64,000 bases of DNA, from NCBI RefSeq assembly GCF_958295425.1, contig NC_081141.1:26534365-26598364 (forward strand), written 5' to 3'. The translations under genes were made by a program, and so were the position numbers. The DNA comes from Solea solea (lineage: Eukaryota; Chordata; Actinopteri; Pleuronectiformes; Soleidae). The notes below the pieces were generated by a model that saw only the letters and a list, made by a program, of their open reading frames with translations, was not told the origin of the DNA and ran no database searches. Shown here in pieces: positions 34,962 through 49,241 of the stretch; positions within the stretch are counted from its first letter, which is position 1; the number at the start of each line of letters is the position of its first letter.

Positions 34962-37264
34962 TAATTGGACTAGTGTCTTCTTAACGGACGTGAAGCATCT
35001 GCTGCTGTCTTCACAGGACTGTCCCTCCGTCTGTCTGTGTCTCCTGTCTGTCTCTGTCCCTCTGTCACTGTCTGTGTCTTCAGTGCCGTGTTATGAGAAA
35101 CGCGCGGCTCCGCCCACTTAACCGCTAACACTCAATTACAGTCTTCCTCATGTTGAGTCAAACCTTCAGTGTCACTCGCACACACACTAAGAGTTTCAAT
35201 TAGTTAACCACTACAACAACAACAACAAGCCTCCACTGTGAATGAGTGGTTCTCAAAGACTGGGTTGGGACCCACAGATGGAATGCAAGAGATTTTTTTT
35301 AGTTGTCCCTCAGAATCAGACTTTATGCACATAACATACAAGGAATTTGACTTTTTTGGTGCATTTAAATAGAATGAAATAAAATGAAATTGTTCTTTTT
35401 AAATGGGGCGCTGTGTGAAAGACAAGGCAGAAGGGACTCATTTTGTGATACACCTGTCGAATATCTACCAATATATCTCGCATTTCTCGTCCAAACTCTG
35501 CAACGCACACGCTGGTACACTTAGTGAGTCACCTTTTGGACATTTACCAATTTATTTTTTGCATTATCATGTATATTTCTTATATTGTTCTATGTAAAAT
35601 ACTACTACTAGTAGTGTGCTGTTCCTTCATTCCTATTATAAAAAGGTACCAAAACACACACATGGCTGTTAACTCACCATTCAACATACCACACACTCAA
35701 TGAGTGTTGCGTCTCAACAGGAAGTTAGTCATTTTCTTTCTGTGAAAGCCTCTTAAAAAGAATTTCCAGTGAAATACTCTCTTTGTCCTGCTGCCATATT
35801 TACCATCATACAGCGCAGGATACAGCATGTCTGCTTTTGTTTATGTGTATGAGCTGTAATTCTGTAGAACTGTAGTTTCCAGTCATCATAAAAACACATG
35901 TACGTCCTTATATAACATGCATTATGTAGTGTGTTCTCTACAGTGAAACACAGAGATGTAAAAGTCTTGACTCGGACTCGTTGGTTTCAGTGCCAGCTCA
36001 CAGTCTGAGCTCCAAACCCCGACTCTGGGCTCCATAGTGCCGTTAATGAGCGGTTCAACCATGGCGTGGTTCTTGCAGCCAACCTCTCTGAGCTTTTTGT
36101 CCCCCGTTTCCTCGGACTCCTCCCTCCCTCCCTCCCCCCCTGAGCACTGTGTGCTTTATCCAGCAGCATCAACAGGTCCATTTGAAAGTGTTGCGACAGA
36201 GCTGCAGAAGAATGCTGCCACGTCCGTCCATCACCGGTTCGGAAGCACAGTGTGAAGAAAGGAGACTGAGGTGGTTTGTTGCAGGCAGTTTTGAAGGAGA
36301 CGTCTGGGGTTTTAAGGGTGAAGCAGCTGCAGCAGAATGAGCAGCGTGCATCCAGCTTAAAGACCATCGTCTTTAAACCTCATGTAAGATTGTGTTGTTG
36401 TAGCTTCAGTGCTCACAGGACAATAAATCAAACTGGAAAGGCAAATTTCCCACAGGGACAATAAAGTCTGTTTTATCGTATCTTGAGTCAAAGTAAATAT
36501 TTGCACTAAATTTAAAAAAAAAGTTCCTACAACGACAAACCCTAACTGAAAAGGCATAAAAATCTATTAATTCTGGGAGTTAATCGTAAACAAGGTCGGC
36601 CTTTTCCGGTCCAGGAGTGTAGACACTGAGCCTGAGACTTTAAAAAAAGTATTGTTTTGGTTTTAAAAATGTTAAATGAGTGCTACAGTGATACTAACGC
36701 TAAGATTTTCCAATTTCTGACGTATTACGTTATATAGTATAGGCTGTTTTGACTGTAATTCATTATTTCGCCAATAAATATTCAAGAGTTTGAGATTTAA
36801 TGGTCTTAATCACTAGTTTCTGCTCTTCCTCAGTAAAACATGACGCCAGTGTAGTAAATTATGTTCCCATTAAGGCTCAAAGAATTACTCGATTATTTGA
36901 TGAGTGTTTCCTAAATAATTAAAACCAGATTTCTCTGATTTTTCAACTTCTTATAAGTGAATAGTTTCTTTGCTCCATATAATAAAACATTTTTTTTTAA
37001 AAACTGAATCATTTTGTGGACAAAAACAAGATATTTCAAACATTAATCAACATTTTCGGACATTTTATGGACCAAACGATTAATCGATTGAGAAAATAAT
37101 CATAATAGTTGAAAGTAATTTAAAGGAAAATAGACAATAAAGCAGCTGGTAATGAGATGGTCAAATGGCCAAAATCTTGAGGCTTTAAAACTGGATTTCA
37201 GATTCCTATGAGTGAAAACCCTTGAAAGGCATGAAAGGAAAAACAAGGTCAAAAGTAGAGTCAC
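34962..37264. other. intergenic: INPP5A-like promoter to gpat4 3' end
   Basis: I see no exon. It contains a hAT-like end (about 35,245), a mixed-composition stretch at 35,990-36,370 with overlapping open frames but no family match or splice support, and a partial copy of the gpat4 3' UTR (36,602-36,636). A GCTGCAAC-family repeat lies at about 36,868-37,120. Confidence 0.5.
36868..37120 (+). repeat. dispersed MITE-like repeat (GCTGCAAC family), forward copy
   Basis: Contains TTCAACTTCTTATAAGTGAA, GTTTCTTTGCTCCATATAAT, ACATTTTATGGACCAAACGA and TTAATCGATTGAGAAAATAA, the expected order for the family. Confidence 0.7.
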
Positions 37265-38451
37265 ATTGTTGAACATTTATTTCGATGAACAGGTTTGACA
37301 TGACCTCAAAGACGATCCCTGATCACAGCAAGACCAGAGGGATGAAAGAAACCTGCGGCCGGACTCTGTCCGTCCTGCTCCTCCTGCACCACAGCTGCAC
37401 TCTGTCCCTCCTTAAAAACCTCCCTGAAGAGGCTGCTGCTGCCAAGTGGGGGAAAGATCACTTGTGAAAATAAAGACAATAGTTTTTGTTTCTTTTAAAA
37501 TAATTTAAGCACGATGATCCCTGCACAGGCAGGAAGCCAATGGAAAAAAACGACGACCGAAATCGCCTGAAATGTTTTGACCGGGAGACAAATTGTGATA
37601 GATCTTCTTACACTACATCATCGTAGTGTATCTAAAAATAAGTTCTGAATGAAAAGGATCATAAATCATCTGCCTCAGTCCTTGTGGCTGCACAAAAAAT
37701 CCACTTCATAATGTGAGAACTTACACATTCTGTGGAACGAAAAACCCTAAAAAACATCTGCAACATAAACTCCGACAGTGATCACACCTGTTGCTTACAA
37801 GTCATAATGCCAAACACAAAATAAAATTAGAATACAAGTATTTTTTTTTCTCTTCTTGGAAAAAAGCCCATAAAAATATTTGTAAATGTAACAAAATCTC
37901 CGGCCTCACGCCCACAAACCATGGGCATGTGCCGGTCATGCGAAACCCCAACTCAGTCACAGGTTGTATTTAGCTTAACTGTATAAACTAAGTTTTTTTT
38001 ATCTACGTCCCCACGTACAAACAGCTCTGTAAACGTTAACAAAAAATTAAAAACATTAAAAACTATCAAACAAAGTCAGGGAACTCAATGATAGATAATA
38101 ACAATAACAAAAGAAAGAAAGAAAAGGGTTTCCCCTCTAAAAAAAGACTGCCACCGAGGAAGACAATACTCTTTCTGTGAGCACCTCATTCTGATTCCAA
38201 ATGCATGTGTGAGGCCTCAAGTCAAGCTACTCCAACAAAAGGGGGCAGCGGGGACTCCGAAAGACTAGCAGCCGCGATGCAAACAGAACATGCCGGGCTG
38301 TGGCAGTGACCGAGGAAGCCAAATGGAGCAACTGTTGACATCTGAGAGGGAGTTTTTCCGGTCCAGGAGCGTCGACACCGAGCCTGAGCCGATCGCCTTC
38401 ACAGTCACAGAGAAGCACGAGTCAGTCAGTCGTCCTCCACGTCAATGTCCT
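37265..38451 (-). other. probable gpat4 3' UTR with poly(A) signal
   Basis: Downstream of the stop codon the minus strand reads through non-repetitive sequence to an AATAAA (plus-strand TTTATT at 37,276-37,281), a plausible cleavage signal giving a ~1.2 kb 3' UTR. A 35-nt block of it (38,353-38,387) is repeated at 36,602-36,636. Without transcript data the end is an estimate. Confidence 0.4.
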
Positions 38452-41277
38452 TCAGGAGCGACTGCGGTCCTCCTGCGTCCCCACCAGCATTTTACTGTAC
38501 AGCTTCTGCTGCTCTTCTTTAAAGGTATCCTTTACCTTTCCTCGCTTCAGTCCTCCGTCCCTGCAGAGACGAGAGGGACAGTTCAGTTTTCATAAAATGT
38601 CACAATATTGTTTATATATTATCTGCTATACTATGTTAGATGCTGAAATATTCTACTCAAGTAAAAGTACCACTGTTTATATAAACCTTTACTTAAGGTC
38701 AAGTAAAAGCACTGGTCTAAAAAGTTACTCAAGTTAAAGTCAAAACTCATTTAAAATTAGTAGTAGAGTAAAAGTTACTTCGTTACTTTTATAACAAGGT
38801 TGTGGTTCTTTCTTGTGTCGTTCAAAAAAGGACAAGGGAACACAAATCTCACATTAATTGTTTTTAAATTAAACGCAAACCTTTACAAATTAAAGTGCTG
38901 ACAAAATAAAACATGTCAGGATGGGTCAAAGGCCACAAATGCTTTAACTTCCTCCCTCCCTATTTTACAGCAATTTAAAACTTAATTACAAATTAAATTA
39001 ATTAAAAATGTTAATGTTTATTTACATTTTTAATTAATTTAAAATTCTGTGATTAACCATTACAGTCTCAAACTTCACACTACACAGCTAGCATTGTCGC
39101 CTCACAGCAAAAAGGTCACCGGTTCAAATCCCAGTTGGACCAAATTTGCCATGTTCCCCCGTGTGTGTGATTGGGTTCTTTCTGGTTTCTTTCTCCAAGA
39201 GGTGATGTATTTAACCCACAGCAGATGAAGTAATTCATCATTTTGAATCCTTTGACGGATCTAATTAAAATATAATTACGTTTCTACACGACTATCATTT
39301 GTGATTGATGACATAGAGAAGAGGTGAACGTGTGAGGTGAAGCATTTCTGTCACATACTCTACTAACAGTCACAGAGTTTGTATGTGAAAGAGAGCAGAA
39401 ACTGAGGCAAGTGAGTGTTTTCTTACCACAGGAGGTCCACCAGTCCTCCTTGTCTGGCAATGGCTGCTTTTACACGGTTAGCAAACTGTACGGCGTCCTC
39501 TCCCTCCTGTGGGTGAAGATTGACACCAGTGAAAACACAGGCAAAAACTTTTTACAGCTATTATATAAGTCTAAAAGCCTTGTTTCTTTGTTGAAGTAAA
39601 TCTTCCATGAATAAACAGAGAGAAGAGCAGACGAGAGACTCTAAGACTTGTGTACACTTTGTCACAGAAAATGTGAGTTAAACCACTCCATCCATCCAGC
39701 AAGAGAAAAGAAAAACTGTAAGAAATAGAGTCAACAGTGGAGTCTCACCTCTCTCGACATGGGAGGAAGGTACCACACGCTGCAGACGATGGCCCAGCTG
39801 CTCATCATACGTAACAGATAGTTGACCATACCGAACTTGCTGCTGTTCCAGAAGGCATCTCCGAATCTGGGGTCGTACTGTGAGGATCAAACACACACAC
39901 ACACACACCAGAGCGACAATCAATATCTGTTTTGAACAAACAAACATGGTTAACGTTGATGGTTGACTCAAAAAGAAACAGCAGGGTCAACAGCACGGGG
40001 TGTGACTGAAGAGTTCTGAGGCGGCAATAATAATAATAATAATTAGCAATAAGGTCAGACAGATGGAAATTACTCATTTTAATTGAAAAGCATTCCTAAA
40101 ATGTTCCGTTGGTCTTTTTCTTTTTGCACCAACTGATGTATTTAACTTTGAAACGACGTATTCCGTGATGTTCTCTTCTACAATAATATACAACAGAAGA
40201 CGTCTAGCTAATGTCCAGCAGGCTGCACACTGAGAGGATTAATGCCGCCCTCCACTGTGAGAAGTTTGATATTACAGTTCAAAGTTCTCCTCCTTCAATG
40301 CACTTTAAAGCTCCTCAACACCACCTCTCTCCTACCACGACCTCTTTAAAACACAAAGGGGACCAGGGAAGTGAGCAGTCACTCACGAGCAAATGAGCGC
40401 ATGATTGAAGGCGAAAGTACTTCACTTCCTGTGATGAGTACACATGGACAGCTGCAGAGTTGACTAAAGATCACACCTTCAAAGAGAAGAACCAGAGTCT
40501 GGTTGTCTGGTCCACATCAGTGGGTTTACAGACTGCGGCATAAATGCTCCAGGCTGTTTTTTCCCCCCCCCGAAATACTCTAAGTGCACACACACCCCCT
40601 TAGACAACTGAGGAGTGTTAGAAAGAAGAAGAAGCTGCTTGTAAGATTGACCCTCTGGGAACAATTAACTTTGCATAACAAACACAATTGTCAAGGGAAA
40701 TAATGATTGTGGTTAAAAACATGTGTGTTGACTGCAGACAGAAATGTCATCACGCAGCAATAATAAAGGAAGAAACTAGGTGATTTTTTGGGGATACATT
40801 ACAGAGAGACATTACAATTTTTAAGTCAAGTTTCAATTCAATTTTCACTGAATTATGGATTTAAAACAAACGATGGAGCACCACACTACACACACACACA
40901 CCACATTAGTATGATTCTAAACTGTAATACTAGGATCAAAGTGTAAAGATATGAATCGTTAAATCTTCATAAAACCGTCAGTAGTCAAACTTTTTGAGAA
41001 AAATGCATTGAACTAACAATTTTTAGGATGATATTTGACATAATTTCAAAAGAAAAGTGTTTGTTTTGATGTGGAAAAAATAAGAAAAATAAACGTAATC
41101 ACTCTTACCTTAATGGCCACAGGATAAACTGTGGAACCAATATCAAAACTGCCCTTCTTAAACATCATGACTGATGTGTTGTTGATGCAGGTGCCTGGAA
41201 GATTTAAGATGAATTATTATAACAAAATCAGTCGAAGCTTACAAGCCTTTTTCAAAACGAGCATTTTAACATTATCA

Positions 41278-41314
<37 letters not shown>

Positions 41315-44300
41315 TCACCTTCTGGAAATATTAGTATGGGTAGTTTAGATTTATCTTCGACGTGGTCACTCAATCTGAAAAACAAACAGGACATAAGGCA
41401 TAAATGAGATTAAAGACACAAAAAATTAATAGTAATACTATTAATAGTAATACTATTATATAATTTAATAAATACAATAACTAACAACAGTATGGCTAAA
41501 AAAAAATGAGAAAAAGAGCTCAATAATGTGTGAAGAAAATGATTGACATAGTGGTTGTAATGTTACCTTTTGGCCACTAGATGTCGGTCTTTGACTTCTG
41601 AGCGTTCAAACCAAATGTGAGGGCAGGCTTTGACCATGGACTTCTGAATGACACCCATCAAGCCACCGTGGATCTGGCCAACCTGGCAGGACACAAACAC
41701 AAACACTCGTCTATTTATAGGAGAGATGCCATTTACACAGACAGGAAATAGACCAGGGTCAAAGTTTCCTGTATCTTTACCATAGCATAGCAGCCGTCGC
41801 TGGCGAGGATGATAACATCGATGGGTGAGGTGTGGTTGGCAACACAGATGCCTCCATTCTTGGGTTTATTCTCACTGGAAAAGACGAGAGAAGAGTGTTA
41901 ATCTCCCTGGAGTTACTGTTGTAGTACTCAAGACATGGTCTCAAGAGAAGTTTTTCAAGGGTCTTCGTGTCATCTGGATCACATAAACCACGAAGAATTG
42001 ATTTGCAGAATAACAACCAGAGATTCACACACAGCCAACACTACATGCCGTAATACTGCCGCTCCCTCGCTAAAAATGAGAGACATATGACAGGAGAGCA
42101 TGTAGATCAATGGTTCCCAAACACTGGATGGGGACCAACAGATGAGTCACGGGACATTTCTTGTGGTCCCGAGGCAAATTTACTGATTTTTCTCAATTAT
42201 TCAATTTGCAGTGAAGTTAAGCATTTTTGTTTTTAATAATCAAATTCTGTTAGTTGAAATAAAGCCAATATATTCACAGTATATAGGGCAGTGGTCTAGA
42301 TTTAGGTTGTTTGGTCTTTGTTGAGGATCAGATTTCGGTTGCGCATTCACACCTCCCCACACGAACCGGACTTTCAGAGCAAACAAACTAGGATTTGATT
42401 TAGAGGGACTGGAATGAACGCACCCTTAGACTCCATCTGCCCTGGTCTCCGTCTGTTGGTCTCTCTTGGTTTCCATTGGCGTGGTATTGACTACAAAACT
42501 ACCTGATTCGTCATCAAGGGCTAAAACAATGTGGAATCAAGTATCAAAACAACCTAAAAATACACTGTAGGTTTGCCTGGATCCACTGCCACTTTCCAGG
42601 TATTCTTGAGAAAAACAAAGCAACGCATGTGTCCAGAGCACGAGCAGCACCCCAAAGCACCAAGTCCACATTCCAGAGATTGAGTTACAATCTTAAATAG
42701 AGACGAGGGGAGGGAGGAAGAGGAAATCCTCATGAGTCACTTGTGTATTATTAGTCCCAGACTGGAATTGACCGAGTCTTACAACAGGCGTTGATATCAC
42801 ACACTTAACTACAATAGACGACAATGAATAAGTTCTGTGTCAGTGTGTTTTTCAGTCATAAAAAGACAGAGAAAGATTTAAAAAGTTCACTTTATGGCAA
42901 CATACACATGGACTTCCTGTGGCATGCGTCATCATCCTCACAGACAAAAAAACCCAACTACAAACTTCATCAGTAATCAGTGAGAGTGGATAACCACCAT
43001 CTACTGTCCATTAAAAGATCATGTGCTACAAACACGCCGGTGAACATGAACGCAGCCTTGAGTCAGTCGTCATCGGGCTTTCCTCTATCTCATACTCAGC
43101 ACTCGAGGACAGCGCTCACATTGCAAAAGCCAACACACCCTGGTGGTGTCTGTTCTCCAGACTCATCTGTGGTTATGTAATCTCACATTCAGGCTGGGTC
43201 ATGTTCGCAGCAGGAGGGTCCTGCAGCAGAGAGGAGGTCCTATATCCAGACCCTAGTATGTACCCCAGAGGATTCACTTATATAAGTCCAAATGTTCTTG
43301 TCTCCTCTTACCATGTGCCTGGAAATGTCTTGAAATGTTTGTTAATAGGAGGTGTCAAAGCCGAGATCTTTATCCTCAAAGATTCTAAATCGATTCAAAA
43401 CAAAGAATTGTTTCTTTTAAAATGTTTAAAGCTTCAGTTTTGATTGATACGGCCTGTTTCTTTTCAAAACCCCAGCGTCCTCACAGCTTAGTTTTATGAT
43501 TGCATTTGGGTAGGGCTGCAGTGATTATTTGATTAATCGATTGTTAATCAATGACTAAATGTTTTGTTTTTTTAATAATTAATACATCTGATTTTTCGGC
43601 TTCTTAAATGTGAATATTTTCTGGTTTCTTTTGCTCTATTTGAGCAAAAGAAAAATCATTAAAACTGAAAAGACATTTGAGAACATCATGATTTCCAGGT
43701 TTGATAAACACTGATGTATGAATGTGAATATTTTCTAATCTCGGAATGTGAATATTTTCTAATCTCGGAATCTGAATATATGTGAATGTATGAATACAAC
43801 AGCAAAAGAAATCAGGAAACTGACTAAGAAGTTAACTTGTCGGAAAAACTTCTTGCTGTGTAAACGGCGATAAAGCCGTCAGAGTAAGAACTGGGTAATG
43901 TACGAAAAACATTGCAAAGATGCTTGAAATAAGAAAGAGGAAGAAAATGGCTTCCTCTATTAGCATGCATGATGTGAAGATATCCGCTTGATATACATCA
44001 CCGGCCACAGGGTTTACAAGTTTTTTAAATTTACCAGTTAACAACATGGTGACAATCCAACGCATGTAAACCTGCTGAAATTCAAACACAGCATCAGAAT
44101 GAGGAAGAAGGGTGATGTAAGTGACTTTGAATGTTGAAATGATTGTTGTTGCCACACACTACTGGGATTATGACATACATGAAACGCAGAAAAGCAGAAA
44201 ATATCCAGTGAGAAGTAGTTCTCTGGGAGGAAATGGCTTGTTGATGTTGGAGGAGAATGACCAAACTGGTACGAAATGACAGGAAGGCAATAGTAACACA

Positions 44301-47300
44301 AAAATACACCACTCCAGTACTTTGGCCATGTCAGCAGGTGACACAAAATTTCTACACACTTTCTGCAAGGGATCATAAGTAGTAGAAGGAGTGGAGGAAG
44401 ACACCATGTGGGAGGTGGGAAGACGATGTTCCTGGCTAGAAAAACCTCTGGCCCAACTAACACATACAGCTATAGGAAGAGGCTAGTACTGGGATAGACC
44501 ATCGTCCTGGACCCTCAAGCAAATAAGAATGGAGACTAAGATCATCTCTGAACGCACAACACATCAAACTTTATAGCAGTTGGAAAACAGCAGCAGGAAA
44601 CCACACAGTGCGCTATATTAGTCACACATAATACGTAAACGAGCAGCCACTGAGTTCATACAAAGGTATCTGCAGAAGTATCTACAGTGATGAGATGACT
44701 TGCTAAAATATTCTAGGTGCAACGGTAGGGCTGCGATGAGAAAGTCTACGTTGTTGACAAAAATCTGTGATAAAATTAGTCGCCAATGAATTTAATTGTT
44801 GGTTTCATCATTACATGGTTTATGGATCTGAACATCCTTTTTTACTCAGAGTGAGACATCTCACTTTCTACCCATCTTTGCTGGGAGCTGCACATACAGC
44901 GAACAGCAGGAGACGGCGTGTAAACATGCTGCTGATCAAACACCCTCTCGTCTGAAAATATCAAACGGTATCGGAGCATTTTACTCAAACGCACCAAAGA
45001 AAAAGGAAATCATCGTGTAAAATTTGCAAAGCAACCTCAAGGTAAATTGAAAAGCTGGTAGCTAAAGAAAGCTACTGAGTAACTGTGTGATTTATTAGCC
45101 GATAAGTCGACCATTTGTTTTTAATTATCAAAGACTAGCCGACTATGAGAAAAGTAGTTTGTTGCCGCCCAATGCAGCGCCCAATTCTCCTTCATGTGTG
45201 TTAATCATTAACCATTTTGATAACAACAGAACATAAAATTAAGTTCCTCTACCGAAAAGCACAAATACATGAACCGGGGCCAAACTGGAAGCGTGAGAGC
45301 AGACAGTCGGGAACATCTTGGTTTTCATTTTGGCACACGTGTTAACAGATTAGAGACAAGCTCATGCGAGAGCTACGTCTCATGTCAGTGAGTCATGCTG
45401 CTCTTCTTCTTGCCTATTTTTACCATAACCCTCACAAAGTTGACAGCAAAACAGACAATTGATGAGATCTTTCATCGCAAGTATCAGTCACACAGGCCAC
45501 AAACACATGTCCTGTAACCAATTCAAAGCAAAAGCAGTCTAGCATTTATGTTCTCTTTGTATTGTGTGCAGGGGTTATTTGTATAAACTCTATGTAAAGG
45601 TGTTTTATTGTTATTATAATATCTATATAGAATATAGAACAGAGGGGTCAGACACAGCATGATACACATCCAGTGCAGCCCAAGCCTTATAATACTACGC
45701 ATATTTTTGATAATTATGCTGATGAATTATAAATACGTCTGTGGTTTTAGAGAGTCAGCTGTTGCTATGATTGAGCAACCCTGTGTTTATTGTCAGGGAG
45801 TAAACATACTGACAAGTGTCTGTTTTTACAAAAATGGTCCATCTGCTGTGTGCTGTTTTTATAAGGTCTCCATCTTTACTGCAGGTTAGTCATCCTGCAC
45901 GCTGGAAGAACATCAACTATGTGTGTGATGTGTTTCTTTACAGTCATTGGTTTCCCAATGTTGTATATATAAAAACATAAAGGTGGAGTTTTGAGATTAG
46001 GTTTTTTTCACTGTGGGGCCCAAAAATTGCATTTTAGGGCTTCCAAAATGCCAGTTCCATGCGGATAAATAAGCCAATATCATACAAAACCTTGGTGGAT
46101 TCTCCTAAACTCGTACACATTTTCCATAATCCCTTTCATCCTCATACACTCACAGCTATAAATATTTTAAATCATCTCCTCAGAGACTTCCTGCTTCAAA
46201 AAAACACAGATAAAAAGTGTACAAAAACAGTGAGGGTGTTTACCTGTCATGATAGGTTATTATGGCCGTCAGGGCTCTGACACATATTCTGTAGCACATC
46301 AAATGGACTTTCTGACTCAGAAAGTTTTTGATCCTGCAAGAAAGAGCAAACAGCACGAGTCACTTCACATGGCAAGATGGAAAATTTAAAATGACTGCAT
46401 TCGGAGGCCTGAGCAGGTGTTTTCGTTGTACCTTCCATTCGGCAGAAGCCCAATAACAGAGGTGAGGAACACAAGGAGTCCTACTCCAGTGAAGGCAAGA
46501 GTTACCCTGGTGAAGAGACAGAAGAAAACATGTAATCCTTGGAGAGATAATCTTTAATAAAAACACGTATAACACAGACAGGAGGGATCATTTCTCTTTT
46601 TACCGCCATTTCAATTCAAGGATATGATCCCCAGCTAATAGAGCTTCCGCTTTTACTGAGAGGAGTAACCTTTCTGTTAACATGTAAAGGTCAAGAGTGA
46701 TGTTACCCAGCACTATCTTGCTAATAATTATAAGTATCACACTCTCTGCTCCACTTGCCACTGTCACTGATAATAACTGACTCCACAACCTGCAGGAGGG
46801 CACACTGGAGGCCGGCATAATCTGGATGAAGCAATCATTCAGGTTCGGAGAGAGCGACAGAGAGGTGATGATTAAATTGGACAAGGATTAGAAAGAGATT
46901 GTAGAGGTGAAGGCTTCATGCGAGTGGGAGCTAAAGCGACACTGGACTGGATGAGAGAATCTATTAGATGGACGGCGACTAGAATGGGGTCTGTCTGTGC
47001 GGCGGTGGCCTGATTCCTCTCCCCACTGGCAGCTGGAAATGAGCCAACCACGCTTAGTACTGAGTCACAGAGCTTGTGTTTCTCAAAGTCGAGTCTGAAG
47101 AGAGGGATCTCCGCTTCGACTCGACATATGCAGACATTTAGACTTCCCACTCTGTGTAGATTTTACTTGCGTACTGGCTTGTTTATGAGAATATCAACAT
47201 ATGCTAAAATCCAACAGCTGTTTAAATTAGAAGGAGAGCAGGTTTGTGATTGTAAATGTGTAAGCCTGTTTAACCTCCCAGTTTTATGATCAACACCTGC

Positions 47301-49183
47301 AGCTACTCACACGCATATATGACGGGTTTGGCTTTGTGTTTGTTTCTAAATGATAACCCAGCCATGCACAGTTGACACATTTTCATAATGCATCTGTGAT
47401 ATTCAGCAGTCAAATAATAATATGCCTTAGGCCGGAGAGCGATTTGTAAGTTAAATCCCACTGACAATCGACCGCTGACCACATCAGTCTGAATATAACC
47501 GCTCTTCAATCTTCATGTTTGTCTGACACAGCCTGTTCATATAGTTTGTTCTATAAACGGATTATGGGGGACTGGTGTGTGATAATCTGTTTACATACTG
47601 GGCACTGGATCCTCCTTTCCTGTGTTGACGTTTCCATTTTTTTAAATGACGATATTATTATTATTGATCTGGTCTCATTGGAGTACTTCGCTCAGCTGTT
47701 GCTATTTATGCTTTATGATTACATTTTATGGTGGACACTGGAGCCTGCTTGGGAAGGAGGAAATTAAGTTTACTCTCCAGTGTGACACATGTGATTATCT
47801 AATATCTGTACATCTACGGCTACAGCCACATAAAAACATACATTTGAAGAAGCACCAAATTGTTTTAAAGTATGTACAGTGTGGTCCAGTAGAGGGCGCT
47901 GGCCTGAGATCTATTTTGAATGCATTTTTCGCAGGAATAACACAGCATGTAATTTTCGTCGGAATTTGATTTTTGGAAAAACAAGACGGCCAAATTCAGT
48001 TCAAATTTAAAAAGGCACACATTCAGCACAAGCCACATTATGCTCCGATTTTTGAGTCATGAAAACGGAGAAGTTTGAAAAAGGTGCTGGCTCTGTTTAC
48101 ATTTGAAACTCTTTAGTAGTACTTACTTTAACTACGCAAACAACAGCAGAAGAGCTTCCTGTTTACACCAACATCCCTCAATGATCACATGATATGTATT
48201 TTATGGTGTGGACACAGTTGACTTCTGATATGAAAATACAAACGAATATGGCTGTAGCCTTAGCTGAAGGTAACAGCTCATTACCTGAGAGGCAGCAGGA
48301 AGCCGTATCGGATCAGCAAGCCCAGCCCCCACAGGACGGTCAGCCTCATGCTGATGTGCTGGAAGTTATAGTTGCTGCGCGTCAGCAGGTTCCAGGACTC
48401 CAGCTCCTCGGCGGAAAACCGCTTCGTCACCTCGTCGTCCATGATGCTCTCCACTCCCCGCCGGGCGAAGTAGAAGATGTCCGACATCTCGAACTCCGAG
48501 GCGGAATCCAGGTCTCTGTTGCTGCCGCTCCGCCGGATCTCCTTGATCTCCTCCTCCAAGGAGGTGGGCTCCTTGGCAATGATTGCTGCGGCGCGGCAGA
48601 AAGACGAGAAGTTAGCAATACTTCTATTTAGGAGTATAACCTTTAGGAGGTTTCCAACTCCAGAAGAAGGCAGAAATGTAACATCATGGATGCAAGGTGA
48701 CGTTAAAACTCACAGAAGAAGATCATCATCACATCTTACCATTTGAGTAGGGTTTGTACAATTGGTGATTCTTTTCTTTCGCTCCTCTCTCTATCCTTAG
48801 TGTGGCCCACTACAGGAAAACAGAACAAAGGCGAGTAAGACAACATTCAGGAAGCCAAAGAACTGTTTGGTTTTCCTGGTTGTTTGTTGGCTCCATACTT
48901 CACCCTCGCATTAGTTTGTATTACTATAGGCATTTTTAGTTTAAAACTCTTGTTTGAGGATGAACCATACAGTGTTTACACAAAGACGGAGCTCATGAAA
49001 ACATTAGCGTGGCAAACAGACGACACTATTGACAACTACATTCGAGGAAACCAGTTCTAAATTCTCAGTCTGACTTCATCCTGTAACCGATTATTGCCTG
49101 GACCTCATCTGTGACCGCAGCCTCGTTCTAAGAAACATTACAATACGGTATGTGACAAATGTGTCCTCCGAGGTAAACGCCTG

Positions 49184-49241
<58 letters not shown>

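Noticed and set aside
34786..35121. 111-aa plus-strand open frame at the CpG island
   Set aside because: GC-rich promoter translation with Ser/Leu/Val-rich repeats; no conserved domain.
35987..36367. 126-aa minus-strand and 72-aa plus-strand open frames between the INPP5A-like promoter and gpat4
   Set aside because: Overlapping frames on both strands, low-complexity Ser/Pro or Gly/Arg runs, no recognised motif or splice partners.
44038..44463. 141-aa minus-strand open frame in gpat4 intron 5
   Set aside because: Lies over a Tc1-like relic in the antisense direction; no recognisable domain.
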